In this document: one piece after another, positions 7,862-17,462 of the stretch
Position numbering within the stretch: the first letter of the stretch is position 1
Layout of the letters: every line of letters starts with the position of its first letter
NCBI RefSeq assembly: GCF_021412625.1
Contig: NZ_JAKCFI010000021.1
Location: 1 to 64,000, forward strand
DNA: 64,000 bases
Direction of reading: 5' to 3'
From: Myxococcus stipitatus
GTDB taxonomy: Bacteria; Myxococcota; Myxococcia; Myxococcales; Myxococcaceae
Position numbers and translations under genes: made by a program
Notes under the pieces: model-generated
What the model saw: the letters and a program-made list of their open reading frames with translations, nothing else
Database searches by the model: none
What the model was told of the DNA's origin: nothing

Positions 7862-8926
7862 CTACAGGTACTTCTGGAGCTTGCGGGCCTTGAGCGCCTC
7901 CACCACCTTGCGCACGTCCTGGCTCTTCTCGCGCGGCACCACGAGCACCGCGTCGCCCGAGTCCACCACCACCACGTCGGACAGGCCCACCACCGCCAGG
8001 GGCCGCTTGTCCGCGAGGATGACGCAGCGCTCGCAGTCCACCACCACCGCCGCGTCGCCGGACACCACGTTGCCCTTCGCGTCCGCCGGCCGCACCTCCG
8101 GAATCGCCGCGAACGAGCCCACGTCCGACCAGCCGAAGTCTCCCGGCAGCACCGCGATGTTCGACGCCTTCTCCATGACGCCGTAGTCGATGGAGATGGA
8201 CGGCAGCTTGGGGAACACCTTCTTCAGCACCGCGCCGAACGTCCGCTTGCCCACCGCCTGCTGGAGCGCGGCCAGCCCCTTCTTCATCTCCGGCATGTGC
8301 TTGGCGAACGCGTCGAGGATGACGTCCGCGCGGAAGACGAAGATGCCGCCGTTCCACAGGTACTCGCCGGAGGACACGTACTGGCGCGCCGTCTCCAGGT
8401 CGGGCTTCTCCTTGAACGCCTTCACCGCCTGGCCACCGCCCGCGAGCGCGTCCCCCACCTGGATGTAGCCGTAGCCCGTCTCCGGGCCGTGGGGCTTGAT
8501 GCCCAACGTGACGATGTGGCCGCCCTCGGCGATGCGGGCCGCCTCCGCCAGCGTGGCCTTGAAGGCCGCCACGTCCGCCATGTGGTGGTCGGAGGGCAGC
8601 ACCGCGAGGATGCCCTTCGGGTCCCTGGCGGCCACCACCACCGCCGCCAGCGCGATGGCCGGCGCCGTGTTGCGGGCCACCGGCTCCACCAGCAGGTTCC
8701 CCTTGGGCAGGCCCTTCACCAGCTTCGCCGCGTTCCTCGCGTGCTGGGGACCGCACACGATGAAGGTGTTCTTCACCGGGGACAGGCCCTTGAGGCGGCC
8801 CGCCGTGTCGGTGATGAGCGGCTGCTTCGAGGCCAGCGGGAGGAACTGCTTGGGACGCGCCTGACGCGACAGCGGCCAGAAGCGCGTGCCGGAACCACCG
8901 GCCATGATGACGGGGTAGAGGGCCAT
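7862..8926 (-). CDS. manC: Mannose-1-phosphate guanylyltransferase
   Basis: 354 residues, the monofunctional length (no C-terminal isomerase cupin). N-terminal nucleotide motif MAGGSGTRFWPLSRQARPKQFL, then EPVARNTAPAIALA and VLPSDHHM, the GDP-mannose pyrophosphorylase signature FKEKPD, WNGGIFVFR and the late GDFGWSDVGSF. It makes GDP-mannose from mannose-1-phosphate and GTP, downstream of the phosphomannomutase at 4076-5446. It is separated from that gene by the kinase. The start ATG 8926 begins directly at the conserved strand. Confidence 0.95.
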   Translation of the reverse strand: MALYPVIMAGGSGTRFWPLSRQARPKQFLPLASKQPLITDTAGRLKGLSPVKNTFIVCGPQHARNAAKLVKGLPKGNLLVEPVARNTAPAIALAAVVVAARDPKGILAVLPSDHHMADVAAFKATLAEAARIAEGGHIVTLGIKPHGPETGYGYIQVGDALAGGGQAVKAFKEKPDLETARQYVSSGEYLWNGGIFVFRADVILDAFAKHMPEMKKGLAALQQAVGKRTFGAVLKKVFPKLPSISIDYGVMEKASNIAVLPGDFGWSDVGSFAAIPEVRPADAKGNVVSGDAAVVVDCERCVILADKRPLAVVGLSDVVVVDSGDAVLVVPREKSQDVRKVVEALKARKLQKYL

Positions 8927-9191
8927 GCGGGGTACGACTCCTGCGAGCCGGCATGGGGGCCGGCGGTATGCCCGACGGGGTCTGCCCGGCGGTACGCCAC
9001 CGGGGCTTTCCCGGTGAATGGCCGCGCACCATACCGTTTCGGCCTTTCCTGGAAAGAGGGGTGCGTCCCCGGGGGCCTCCGGGGCGTGGCCCCCACCCCG
9101 CCGCCCGCCCGTCCGCCCCCCGGACGAAGGAACGGCCGGAAGCGGCGGGAGTTTTGACCCGCCCCCAAAAAGCCAGTCTCATGCCGCGCTG

Positions 9192-11930
9192 TTGGACTTC
9201 CTCAAGGCCAGATCCACCGGGCTGACCCTCGCCCTCGCCGTCGCGTTGGCGTTGGGGCTGTCGCTTGCCCCCATTCCCAAGGCGTGGCGCCCGCTTCCGA
9301 GTCTCCAGGACGCGCCGTTGAAGCAGCAACTGGTCGCGCTGGTGGTGCCCGCGTCCTTCACCGGCGGCCGCGCGGCGCGGCCGCCCGAGGACGTGGCCAC
9401 GGCGGGGACGACGACCACGGCGCCGCCCAAGGTCGAGGAGGAGGACCCGGACGCCGGGACGGCCGTGGCAGAGCTGCCGCCGGACCTGCCGGTGGTGCCC
9501 ACCACGCCGGGCATCGGCCTGGAGGAGCTGAGCGCGCCCACGCTGGCGCGGGCCATGGAGCTGGAGGCGCTGCGCGAGCGGATGAGCGCCCAGCACGTGG
9601 ACATCGAGCTCAACTGCCGCAAGGCGCGCGCGGATGGGAGCTGCGAGGAGGACGGGCTGGCCCCCTTCCACCGCGCCCTCTCGGAGCTGCGCGCGGACAC
9701 CCGCCGCTCGCCCGTGCGCGTGGTGCACCTGGGCGACTCGCTGGTGGCGTCGGACTACATCACGGACGTGGTGCGCGACCGGCTCCAGGAGCGCTTCGGC
9801 TCGGGCGGCAAGGGCTTCCTCTTCATCACCCGTCCAGCCAGCGCGGGCCGCTGGACGCGCTCGGGGCGCGGCTCGGACGGCTGGGAGATTGCGCGCCTGG
9901 TGGACACCCAGTGGCCGCGCGACAGGGTGGGTTGGACGGGCGTGGCCTTCACCGCCGGCGGCGGCTCGCAGAGCACGCGCTATGACGTGGAGGGCTCGCG
10001 CGTGGCGGAGCTGTTCTTCCTCGCCCAGCCCTCCAGCGGCTCCGTGCAGCTGTCGGTGGACGGCCGTCCGCTCCAGAAGGTGCAGACGCGCGGCTTCTCC
10101 AAGACGAAGTCGGAGGCGGCCTTCGCGCGGGTGAGCCTGCCCGAGGGCGCGAAGACGCTGACGCTCACCACCTCCGGCAAGGTGGAGCTGCACGGCGTGA
10201 CGCTGGAGACGGGCACGCCGGGCGTCATCTACGACACGGTGGGCCTGCTCGGCGGCATGGCGGAGGTGTACCTGCGCGCCCAGCCCGCGGCCTTCCGCGC
10301 GCAGCTGCGGCAGCGCAAGCCGTCCCTGGTGGTGCTGATGGTGGGCGGCAACGAGGCGTTCTTCTACTCGCGCGAGCGCACCACGCTGGAGGAGGTGCGC
10401 GCGCAGATGAAGGAGCTGGTGTCGCGCGTGCGCGCCAATGTCCCGGACGCGGCGTGCCTCGTCATGTCGCCCATCGACGCGGGCGTGCGCACCATGGGCG
10501 GCGAGCTGGTGCCGCGCCGGGGTTCGAAGGAGGTCTCCGACATCTTCCGCGAGGAGGCGCGCCTGGGTGGCTGCGCCTTCTGGGACGCGTACACCGCCAT
10601 GGGTGGCGAGGGCGCGGCGCTGCGGTGGCTGGAGGCGGGGCTGATGCTGGAGGACCTGGTCCACCCGCGCGCGAAGGGCTCGGACCTGCTGGGCCACCTC
10701 TTCGACCTGGCGCTCCAGCGCAGCTTCGCGAAGTCGCGCGCGCCGCTCGTGCCGGTGGCGGACCCGCCCGGGCTGCGGGACGCGGACACCGCGCTGGCGA
10801 AGACGTTCGCCCGGCTGCGCCGCCGCGAGGAGGGCGAGCCGCTGCGCGTGGGAATCTCCCAGCTGGGCGCGTCCCACACGGCGGCCCACTACTTCACGGA
10901 CGCGGTGCGCGAGGTGCTGGCGAAGCGCTTCGGCGACGCGGGCCGGGGCTTCATCGCCGCCGGAAAGTCCTCGCCGCGTCTGGAGGGCGCGAAGGTGGCC
11001 CGCCAGCTCGAGGGCGAATGGAAGGTGGAGGACGCGCTCGAGGCCCCGCCCGGTGGGCTGTGGGGGCTGACCGGCATCCGCGCCGTGGGCGCGCCGGGCG
11101 CGAAGCTGCGCATCGAGTTCTGCAAGGGCTGCCCGGACGGGAAGGCGCCCTCGGGGCGGCTGGACCTGTACGCCATGGACGTGCCGGACACGGCCTCGCC
11201 GGAGATTCGCGTGGACGGGGAGGCGCTGCCGCCGGACGCGCCGCCGCCCGAACCGCTCACCGCGCCCACCGTGCGCATCCGCTCCTTCCCCGTCACCGGC
11301 CCCTCGCACAGCGTGGAGGTCGTCGCGGCCCAGGGCGGCGGCACCACCGTGCTGGGCGCGTCGCTGGAGTACGACACGCCGGGCGTGGTGCTGGACGCGC
11401 TGGGGCTGCCAGGGGCCACGGCCTTCACGCTGCGGGACATGGACGCGGCGGCGGTGGACGCGCAGCTCACCTCGCGGCGGCCGGACCTGCTCGTGTTCTG
11501 GTACGGCACCAACGAGGCGGGGCTGGCGGACCTGGACGCGGCGACGCTGCGCCGGGACTACGCCGCCCTCATCGCCCGCCTGCGCAAGGCCACCAACGCG
11601 GAGTGCCTGCTGATGGGGCCCACCGACCGGCTGGAGAAGGACGCGAGCGGCCGTTGGAAGGAGGCGCCCGCGCTGACGGCCGTCCTCGACACGCTGCCCC
11701 AGGTGGCCCGGGACGCGGGCTGCGCGTACTGGTCGCCCCGGGCGGCCATGGGCGGAGAGCGGGCCATGTTGCGGTGGCAGCGCGCGCAGCCGGTGCTCGG
11801 CAACCCCGACGGCGTGCACCTGACGCCGGAGGGCTACGAGCGGCTGGCGGGCGCGTTCGCGCGCGACCTGCTGTCGGCCTACGAGGCGCGCAAGAAGGGC
11901 GAACCCACCGCGCGGATGGAGGGCAACTGA
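9192..11930 (+). CDS. Tandem SGNH/GDSL hydrolase-fold protein, membrane anchored
   Basis: About 912 residues. An N-terminal hydrophobic segment (LTLALAVALALGLSLAP) anchors or exports it. A Pro/Thr/Ala-rich linker leads to two SGNH domains in tandem. The first has HLGDSLVAS (Ser183), GGNEAFF and DLVHP (His491); the second has QLGASHTAA (Ser561), YGTNEAG and DGVHL (His876), so both keep Ser and Asp-x-x-His. The MBOAT gene starts 1 nt after the stop, the classical AlgI/AlgJ-AlgX or PatA/PatB arrangement for O-acetylating an exported polysaccharide or peptidoglycan. The start is uncertain: TTG 9192 begins the anchor, ATG 9018 would add 58 Pro/Gly-rich residues, and no clear ribosome site supports either. 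Confidence 0.82.
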   Translation: MDFLKARSTGLTLALAVALALGLSLAPIPKAWRPLPSLQDAPLKQQLVALVVPASFTGGRAARPPEDVATAGTTTTAPPKVEEEDPDAGTAVAELPPDLPVVPTTPGIGLEELSAPTLARAMELEALRERMSAQHVDIELNCRKARADGSCEEDGLAPFHRALSELRADTRRSPVRVVHLGDSLVASDYITDVVRDRLQERFGSGGKGFLFITRPASAGRWTRSGRGSDGWEIARLVDTQWPRDRVGWTGVAFTAGGGSQSTRYDVEGSRVAELFFLAQPSSGSVQLSVDGRPLQKVQTRGFSKTKSEAAFARVSLPEGAKTLTLTTSGKVELHGVTLETGTPGVIYDTVGLLGGMAEVYLRAQPAAFRAQLRQRKPSLVVLMVGGNEAFFYSRERTTLEEVRAQMKELVSRVRANVPDAACLVMSPIDAGVRTMGGELVPRRGSKEVSDIFREEARLGGCAFWDAYTAMGGEGAALRWLEAGLMLEDLVHPRAKGSDLLGHLFDLALQRSFAKSRAPLVPVADPPGLRDADTALAKTFARLRRREEGEPLRVGISQLGASHTAAHYFTDAVREVLAKRFGDAGRGFIAAGKSSPRLEGAKVARQLEGEWKVEDALEAPPGGLWGLTGIRAVGAPGAKLRIEFCKGCPDGKAPSGRLDLYAMDVPDTASPEIRVDGEALPPDAPPPEPLTAPTVRIRSFPVTGPSHSVEVVAAQGGGTTVLGASLEYDTPGVVLDALGLPGATAFTLRDMDAAAVDAQLTSRRPDLLVFWYGTNEAGLADLDAATLRRDYAALIARLRKATNAECLLMGPTDRLEKDASGRWKEAPALTAVLDTLPQVARDAGCAYWSPRAAMGGERAMLRWQRAQPVLGNPDGVHLTPEGYERLAGAFARDLLSAYEARKKGEPTARMEGN

Positions 11931-11931
11931 C

Positions 11932-13347
11932 GTGCTGTCTCACAGCCTCCAGTACCTCGTCTTCGTCATCACGGTCTTCGCCCTGTACTGGGCCGTGCAC
12001 CGTCAGTACTGGCCGCGCCTGCTGACGCTGCTGATCGCGAGCGTCTACTTCTACGCGGCCTTCACGCCCTTCCCGCTCATCATCTTCCTGGTGGGCGTGG
12101 CGGTGGACCACGCGCTGGTGAAGGGCATGGCGCGCTGGGAGTCGCCCGGCGTGCGCAAGCTGCTCGTCACGCTGTCGGTCGTCTCCAACCTGGGCCTGCT
12201 CGCGGGCTTCAAATACCTGGAGATGTTGCGGCAGACGGCGCTGGCGCTGCTGGCGCCGTGGGGCATCGAGGTGCGCACCGAGCCGTTCAGCCTGCTGATG
12301 CCGGTGGGCCTGTCGTTCTACGTCTTCCAGGCCATCAGCTACACGGTGGACGTGTACCGTGGGAAGGCGAGCGCCGAGCACAACATCCTCGAGCACCTGC
12401 TCTACATGCTGTTCTTCCCGCGCGTGGTGAGCGGCCCCATCGTCCGCGCGTCGGACCTGATGGCGCGCTTCCGCGACGTGCCCACGCTCACGCCGGACGA
12501 CGGCGGGCGGGCGATGTTCCGCATCGCCGTGGGCCTGGTGAAGAAGCTGGTCATCGCGGACGTGCTGGGCAGCGGAATCGTCGACCCGGTGTTCGCGGCG
12601 CCGGAGAAGTACGCCTCCGCCGAGTGCGTCGTCGCGGCCATCGCCTACACCTTCGAGCTCTACTACGACTTCTCGGGGTACTCGGACATCGCGCTGGGCG
12701 TGGCGGCGCTGTTCGGCTTCAAGTTCCCGGAGAACTTCAACCGGCCCTATCTGGCGAAGAACCTGGGCGAGTTCTGGAACCGGTGGCACATGAGCCTGTC
12801 CACCTGGCTGCGGGACTACCTGTACCGGCCGCTGGGCGGCAACCGCGTGTCGAAGCCGCGCGTGCTGTTCAACCTGATGACGGTGATGGTGCTGGGCGGC
12901 CTGTGGCACGGGGCGGACTGGCGCTTCGCGGTGTGGGGCGCCGTGCACGGCGTGGCGCTGGGCGTGCTGCGTTGCTGGGAGTGGACGGTGGGCAAGCCGG
13001 AGAAGCCGGGCATCCCCCGCGTGGCGGTGGGCATGCTCGCGACGTTCACCATCGTCGTGCTCACGCGCGTCGTCTTCCGGGCGCCGGACATGACGCACGC
13101 GGGAGGGTTCTACGCGCGGATGCTGGCGGGTGTGCCGGGCATCGCCAACGTCAGCCCGCTGGTGTGGGGCATGCTCGCGGCGGCGGTGTTCTTCCACGCC
13201 ACGCCCATGAAGCTCTACACCACGGCGTCGGAGCTGTTCGTCCGGCTGCCGGTGCCCGTGCGCGCGGTGGCCATCGTGCTGCTCGGCCTGGGCATCCGCC
13301 ACCTGTCCGCGGTGGAGACGCGGCCGTACGTGTACCTCCAGTTCTGA
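11932..13347 (+). CDS. MBOAT-family membrane O-acyltransferase (AlgI/DltB-like)
   Basis: 471 residues with about 10-12 membrane spans. Family markers: MPVGLSFYVFQAISYTVDVYRGK, the RVVSGPIVRA loop, FYYDFSGYSDIALG-type segment (LYYDFSGYSDIALGVA), FWNRWHMSLSTWLRDYLYRPLGG with its His, and the catalytic-His region GGLWHGADWRF. Such proteins move acyl groups, usually acetyl, from the cytoplasm across the membrane to an SGNH partner. Starts with GTG 11932, 1 nt after the tandem SGNH gene, so the pair is translationally coupled. The polymer is not identified here; mannose-based exopolysaccharide is plausible because GDP-mannose genes lie just to the left. Confidence 0.93.
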   Translation: MLSHSLQYLVFVITVFALYWAVHRQYWPRLLTLLIASVYFYAAFTPFPLIIFLVGVAVDHALVKGMARWESPGVRKLLVTLSVVSNLGLLAGFKYLEMLRQTALALLAPWGIEVRTEPFSLLMPVGLSFYVFQAISYTVDVYRGKASAEHNILEHLLYMLFFPRVVSGPIVRASDLMARFRDVPTLTPDDGGRAMFRIAVGLVKKLVIADVLGSGIVDPVFAAPEKYASAECVVAAIAYTFELYYDFSGYSDIALGVAALFGFKFPENFNRPYLAKNLGEFWNRWHMSLSTWLRDYLYRPLGGNRVSKPRVLFNLMTVMVLGGLWHGADWRFAVWGAVHGVALGVLRCWEWTVGKPEKPGIPRVAVGMLATFTIVVLTRVVFRAPDMTHAGGFYARMLAGVPGIANVSPLVWGMLAAAVFFHATPMKLYTTASELFVRLPVPVRAVAIVLLGLGIRHLSAVETRPYVYLQF

Positions 13348-13386
13348 GCTGGACGCCACGGCGCGCGGTGGACGAAGGTGCCGGGC

Positions 13387-14193
13387 ATGTCGCACGCCTC
13401 CATGTCTTCCCGTGTCCCCGTGGACGCGGACCTGGCCCGGCGCATCGAGCGGGCCCAGGCCGAGCAGAACCGCGGCGCCACGCCCGCCCAGGGCGTCCTC
13501 GAAATCGCCGGAGGGCTGGCGCTCTTCAACGGCCCGGGCTCACCGCTCACCCAGGCCATCGCGCTGGCGCTCGACGGCCCCATCGACGCGGCGACGCTCG
13601 ACCGCGTGGAGGCGCACCTCGGACAGGGCGGCGGCCCGGTCCCCATCGAGCTGACGCCCTTCACGCACCCCTCGCTCGCCCAGGAGCTGGCGCGCCGAGG
13701 CTACCGCGTGGCCGAGTTCCAGCAGGTCTTCGCGCGCGCCCTGCCCGGCGCGCCGCTTCCCGCCCACGCTGCGGAGGTCCGCCCCATCCAACCGGGCGAG
13801 GCGGAGCTGTTCGCGCGCACGGTGGGCCAGGGGTTCCTGGGGCGCGAGGAGCTGACCGACGACGAGGCCACGCTCATGCTCTCCGCCGCGACGATGCCCG
13901 GGACGACGTGCTTCCTCGCCCGTGTCGGCGGTGAACCCGCGGGAGGCGGCACGGCGGCCGTGCACGACGGCGTCGCGACCCTGTCCGGCACGGGCGTACG
14001 CGAGCGCTTCCGGGGGCAAGGGCTGCAACAGGCGCTCATCACCACGCGGCTGGAGTGGGCCCTGCGTCAGGGTTGCACGTTGGCGTCGAGCAGCACGCAT
14101 CCGGGCACGCCGTCGCAGCGCAACATGGAGCGACTGGGGTTCTTCGTCGCCTACCCCAAGCTGGTGATGGTGCGCGACACGCCGAGCGTCTAG
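13387..14193 (+). CDS. GNAT-family N-acetyltransferase
   Basis: 268 residues. The C-terminal half has the GNAT acetyl-CoA loop as VRERFRGQGLQQALITTRL, followed by the helix-turn GCTLASSSTHPGTPSQRNMERLGF, the typical last motif. The N-terminal 120 residues form a separate alpha/beta part seen in many stand-alone acetyltransferases of unknown substrate. I chose ATG 13387 because GAAGG at 13374-13378 gives an ideal spacing; GTG 13378 overlaps that site and ATG 13402 is too far. The stop shares CTAG with the stop of the converging Nudix gene. Confidence 0.85.
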   Translation: MSHASMSSRVPVDADLARRIERAQAEQNRGATPAQGVLEIAGGLALFNGPGSPLTQAIALALDGPIDAATLDRVEAHLGQGGGPVPIELTPFTHPSLAQELARRGYRVAEFQQVFARALPGAPLPAHAAEVRPIQPGEAELFARTVGQGFLGREELTDDEATLMLSAATMPGTTCFLARVGGEPAGGGTAAVHDGVATLSGTGVRERFRGQGLQQALITTRLEWALRQGCTLASSSTHPGTPSQRNMERLGFFVAYPKLVMVRDTPSV

Positions 14194-14801
14194 CGAGCCC
14201 CGCCCAGCATCGCCTCCACCCCGGGCACCTGCGCCACCTGGGTGAGGAAGTCGCGGAGGATGCGCGCGGTCGCGCCCCAGATGACGTGCGAGTCGTACGT
14301 GTAGAAGTACAGGTCCCGCTGGGCCCCGAGCACTTCCTTCTTCTCGATGCGGAGGATGGCCGGGTCGAGCAGGTTCACCAGCGGCACCTCGAGGATGAAG
14401 GCCACCTCCTCGGGGCTGGGGACGTACTTGCCGTCGCCCGGGATGACGCCGACGAAGGGGCGGATGCGGTACTGGGAGATGGTGGGCACCTCGTCCAGCA
14501 TGCCCAGCACGCGCACGCCGCTCCGGTCGATGCCCAGCTCCTCCTCGGTCTCGCGCAATGCCGTGTGCAGCGGCGTCAGGTCCTCCGCGTCGCGGCCACC
14601 CCCCGGATAGCTGTACTGGTTGGCGTGGGTGCGGATGGTCGCGGGGCGGCGGGTGAAGAGCATGTGGGGCACGCCGTCGCGCTCGAACAGCGGCACGAGC
14701 ACGGACGCCTCGCGCAGCACGAAGCCCGGGAGGTCCACGTCGCGCGCCGGGCGTGACGCCAGCCGAGCCTCCAACGCCTGGAACAGCGACTCCACGCTCA
14801 C
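14190..14801 (-). CDS. Nudix hydrolase, CoA pyrophosphatase type
   Basis: 203 residues. Nudix box GGGRDAEDLTPLHTALRETEEELGI with the REtxEE core is preceded by TIRTHANQYSYPGG, the layout of CoA/acyl-CoA pyrophosphatases (NUDT7/YeaB-like). It hydrolyses a nucleoside diphosphate linked to another moiety, probably CoA, using Mg2+. Both GTG 14807 and GTG 14801 are possible; a strong GGGAGG motif ends at 14809, so GTG 14801 has a workable spacing and 14807 does not. It follows uppP by a few bases on the same strand. Specific substrate is inferred from family. Confidence 0.88.
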   Translation of the reverse strand: MSVESLFQALEARLASRPARDVDLPGFVLREASVLVPLFERDGVPHMLFTRRPATIRTHANQYSYPGGGRDAEDLTPLHTALRETEEELGIDRSGVRVLGMLDEVPTISQYRIRPFVGVIPGDGKYVPSPEEVAFILEVPLVNLLDPAILRIEKKEVLGAQRDLYFYTYDSHVIWGATARILRDFLTQVAQVPGVEAMLGGAR

Positions 14802-14814
14802 GACCACGCCCTCC

Positions 14815-15708
14815 CTAATCGTTCAACTGCTTCTCGACCGGCGCCTTGCCGGTCGGCGTCGGCGCGCCCACGTTCTCCACTCCGGACAGCGGCTGGAGCA
14901 CGCCCGCCTGGAGCAACCCGAGCAGCAGCAGGCCCAGCGCCACGCGGTACACCACGAACACCAGCGTGGTGCGCGAGCGCAGGTAGTTCAGCAGCCACGC
15001 GATGGCCGCCATGCCGGACGCGAACGCCACCAGCGTCCCCACCCACAGCGACACCGCGGAGGGGCGCTCGGTGGCCTCCAGCAGGTGCTTGAGCTCGAAG
15101 ATGCCGGCCAGCGTGGTGGCGGGGATGGACAGCAGGAACGAGTAGCGCGCCGCGTCCTCGCGCTTGAGGCCCAGCGACAGGCCGCCCGTCAGCGTGGTGC
15201 CCGAGCGCGACGAGCCCGGGATGAGCGCCAGCGCCTGCCACAGGCCGATGAGGATGCCGTCCTTCCAGCGCATGTCCGCGAGCGTGCGCTGGTGCGACGC
15301 GCGCTTCTCCACCACCAGCAGGATGAGCGCCAGGACGATGAGGCTGCCGGAGATGACGTAGAGCGAACGGAACTGCGTCTCGATGACCTTCTTGAAGGCC
15401 AGGCCACACACGCCGATGGGCAGCGTCCCCACCAGGACGAACCACGCCAGGCGCGACTCCACGGTGCCGAACGGGTCCTTCTTCACGAGCTGCCGGAAGA
15501 ACGCCGCCGTCAGCGAGACGATGTCCTTGCGGAAGTAGATGAGCACGGCCGCGACGGTGCCCAGTTGGATGACCGCCGAGTACGCCGCGCCCGGGTCCCT
15601 CCAGCCGAACAGCTCGGGCGCGATGCGCAGGTGGGCGGTGGAGCTGATGGGGAGGAACTCAGTGAGGCCCTGGACCAGGCCCAGGACGATGGCTTCGAGG
15701 AGGCTCAT
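14815..15708 (-). CDS. uppP: Undecaprenyl-diphosphate phosphatase
   Basis: 297 residues, about 8 membrane spans, full length for UppP/BacA. Both signature regions are present: GLVQGLTEFLPISSTAHL near the N-terminus and PGSSRSGTTLTGGLSLGLKRE in the middle with the conserved Ser/Arg. It recycles undecaprenyl diphosphate to the monophosphate carrier for peptidoglycan and surface polysaccharides; overexpression classically gives bacitracin resistance. ATG 15708 was chosen at the conserved MSLLEAIVLG start; the upstream open frame is Arg/Gly-rich noise. Likely operon with the Nudix gene. Confidence 0.95.
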   Translation of the reverse strand: MSLLEAIVLGLVQGLTEFLPISSTAHLRIAPELFGWRDPGAAYSAVIQLGTVAAVLIYFRKDIVSLTAAFFRQLVKKDPFGTVESRLAWFVLVGTLPIGVCGLAFKKVIETQFRSLYVISGSLIVLALILLVVEKRASHQRTLADMRWKDGILIGLWQALALIPGSSRSGTTLTGGLSLGLKREDAARYSFLLSIPATTLAGIFELKHLLEATERPSAVSLWVGTLVAFASGMAAIAWLLNYLRSRTTLVFVVYRVALGLLLLGLLQAGVLQPLSGVENVGAPTPTGKAPVEKQLND

Positions 15709-15818
15709 AGGCGCGGTCCCCGGATGTATGCCCGGAGACCTCCGCCAGCAAGCGCGTTCCCGGATGTGTGTGCTGGCGAGCACGCGCCCCCCGCTCCAGG
15801 TAGGCTCCTGTCCGCGAC

Positions 15819-16289
15819 ATGCCCCCTGCCCCACCCTGCCCCTGCTGCTCCGGCCTGCGCTACCGCGAGTGCTGCGCCCCCTTCCACCGTGGCGAGGCGG
15901 AAGCGCCCGACGCCGAGCGCCTGATGCGCAGCCGCTACGCCGCGTTCGCCCAGCGCGAGGCGGCCTACCTGTGGAAGACCCTCCACCCGGACCACCCCGA
16001 CCGCGCCCGGCCCCAGGAGGAGGTCTTGCGCGAACTGCGCGACTTCGCCCGCGCCCACCAGTACCCCAAGCTGGTGGTGATGGACCGCAGGCCCCCGGAC
16101 GCGAACGGCGTCGCCCAGGTCCTCTTCTTCGCCAAGGTGTTCGAGAAGGGGAAGGAGCGCTCCTTCGTGGAACGCTCCTACTTCCGCCATGACGGCACCG
16201 GCTGGCGCTACCACTCCGGGGACACGCGCATGCCCCGCGACCTGCCCGTCCCTCCCGAAGCACTGACGCTCGACACCTTCCCGGAGTGA
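15819..16289 (+). CDS. ychJ: YchJ-family SEC-C motif protein
   Basis: 156 residues. N-terminal zinc motif CPCCSGLRYRECCAPF (CxCxxG-type SEC-C) followed by the UPF0225 core RLMRSRYAAFAQREAAYLWKTLHPD and the middle W-R-x-L-x-I strand region. Function of YchJ proteins is not established; the SEC-C motif binds Zn2+ and is often found in protein- or nucleic-acid-binding factors. Length is normal. It is monocistronic and converges on the DUF1963 gene. Confidence 0.88.
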   Translation: MPPAPPCPCCSGLRYRECCAPFHRGEAEAPDAERLMRSRYAAFAQREAAYLWKTLHPDHPDRARPQEEVLRELRDFARAHQYPKLVVMDRRPPDANGVAQVLFFAKVFEKGKERSFVERSYFRHDGTGWRYHSGDTRMPRDLPVPPEALTLDTFPE

Positions 16290-16500
16290 GGGTCCTCCGC
16301 CCGGAGCGCGACGCCCCCCTTCAAGGACGCCGCGGTCCTCCTCGCGAAGCCCGCTCGCCCAGGTACCGAGACGCCCGAGGACGACGCGCCGCGCGTGGTG
16401 CTCGCCGACGTGCGACTCGAGGCGGGACACCCGCGTGCGAGGCGGTGGAGCGACGCGCGAGGGCGCGGCGCGGGCAAGCGGCGCCGAGGCGCGCCCCGCG

Positions 16501-17337
16501 TCATGCGTTGGCGGTCACCACCACCGCGCGCTCCAACCGGTTCGCCGCGAGGTCGTCGCGGTGGACCACCGCGTAGACCCAGTTCGTGCCCCAGTCGAAG
16601 CCCGCCACCCGGTCGAGGTCGATGCGCCACAGCATCACGTACGCCTCGGGCGTATCGCCGAGCCCGGGCACCGGACCGAAGTCCTCCAGGCCGCCACTGG
16701 GGTGCCCCATGAGCCGGTGGCACGACGACTCGGCGCCCCACTCGTCCTCGAGATAGCCCTCCGGCGTCCACTCCATCCAGGCCTCGTGGAGCTCCTCGTC
16801 ATCGGCGGGGAGCGGCGCCGTCCAGGCCGAGCCGCCGGGGAGCGAGAACCCCGACGAAAACCGCAGCCGCGTCTCCCAACGCCCCACCGACCGTGGCGGC
16901 GCGAGCGGACGCGCCTTCGCCTCGGAGGGGTCCGGGTACCACCGCACGCGGAACACGGGCGCGCCGAAGCGCGCCAGGGCCAGGTCGAGCGCGAGGAGCC
17001 CTCGGGAAGGCAACCCCGGTGGTGGCTCGGGGACCTCGTCGAACCGGACCTGTCCGAGGAAGCGATGCCCGCCCCACGACAGCGCCGCCTCCTCGACATA
17101 CGGAACACCACCGAACTTGCTGTCGAGCACGGAGAGCACCGGCCGCGCGGCACGCAGCCCGCGCAGGCGATGCAGGAGCGAGGGATGCAGCGGTGACGAG
17201 GCCACGCGCTCCGAACGCGCGTACGTGCACGGGCGCGGGGCATCGGCGAGGAATCGCTCGACGTCGGACAGCAACGAGACGGAGCGGGAGCGGAGCATCG
17301 TCCTCAGCTCCGGAGGCGGGACAGGCGCGGGCCACAT
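16501..17337 (-). CDS. DUF1963 (YwqG-like) protein
   Basis: 278 residues. Features of DUF1963/YwqG proteins: SKFGGVPYVEE near residue 75, GGHRFLGQVRFDEVP (the usual W-P...L-x-F-L-x-Q-I region), LPSRGLLALDLA, CHRLMGHPSG, and the terminal acidic/aromatic block YVMLWRIDLDR with a late DDL. Members are cytosolic and have no proven function, and are frequently scattered in predatory and toxin-rich genomes. ATG 17337 was chosen because a GGAGA-like motif lies upstream and the residues before it have no family similarity. Confidence 0.75.
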   Translation of the reverse strand: MWPAPVPPPELRTMLRSRSVSLLSDVERFLADAPRPCTYARSERVASSPLHPSLLHRLRGLRAARPVLSVLDSKFGGVPYVEEAALSWGGHRFLGQVRFDEVPEPPPGLPSRGLLALDLALARFGAPVFRVRWYPDPSEAKARPLAPPRSVGRWETRLRFSSGFSLPGGSAWTAPLPADDEELHEAWMEWTPEGYLEDEWGAESSCHRLMGHPSGGLEDFGPVPGLGDTPEAYVMLWRIDLDRVAGFDWGTNWVYAVVHRDDLAANRLERAVVVTANA

Positions 17338-17462
17338 GACGTTCGAGGGTCTCCAACGGGACGGCGCTCGGGAGAAGGAGCACGCTAGCACCGCCCTCCC
17401 ACGACGAGGCGCCGGGGTCCTCGATGCCCCCCGACGCCCACGCCCGACGCGAGGCCCGCGGC

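Noticed and set aside
9181..9225. ATG at 9181 as start of the SGNH gene
   Set aside because: It is out of frame with the protein and stops after 14 codons.
7812..11819. 1335-codon open frame on the minus strand
   Set aside because: Antisense to manC and the SGNH gene, His/Arg/Gly-rich, no domain; a by-product of GC-rich third positions.
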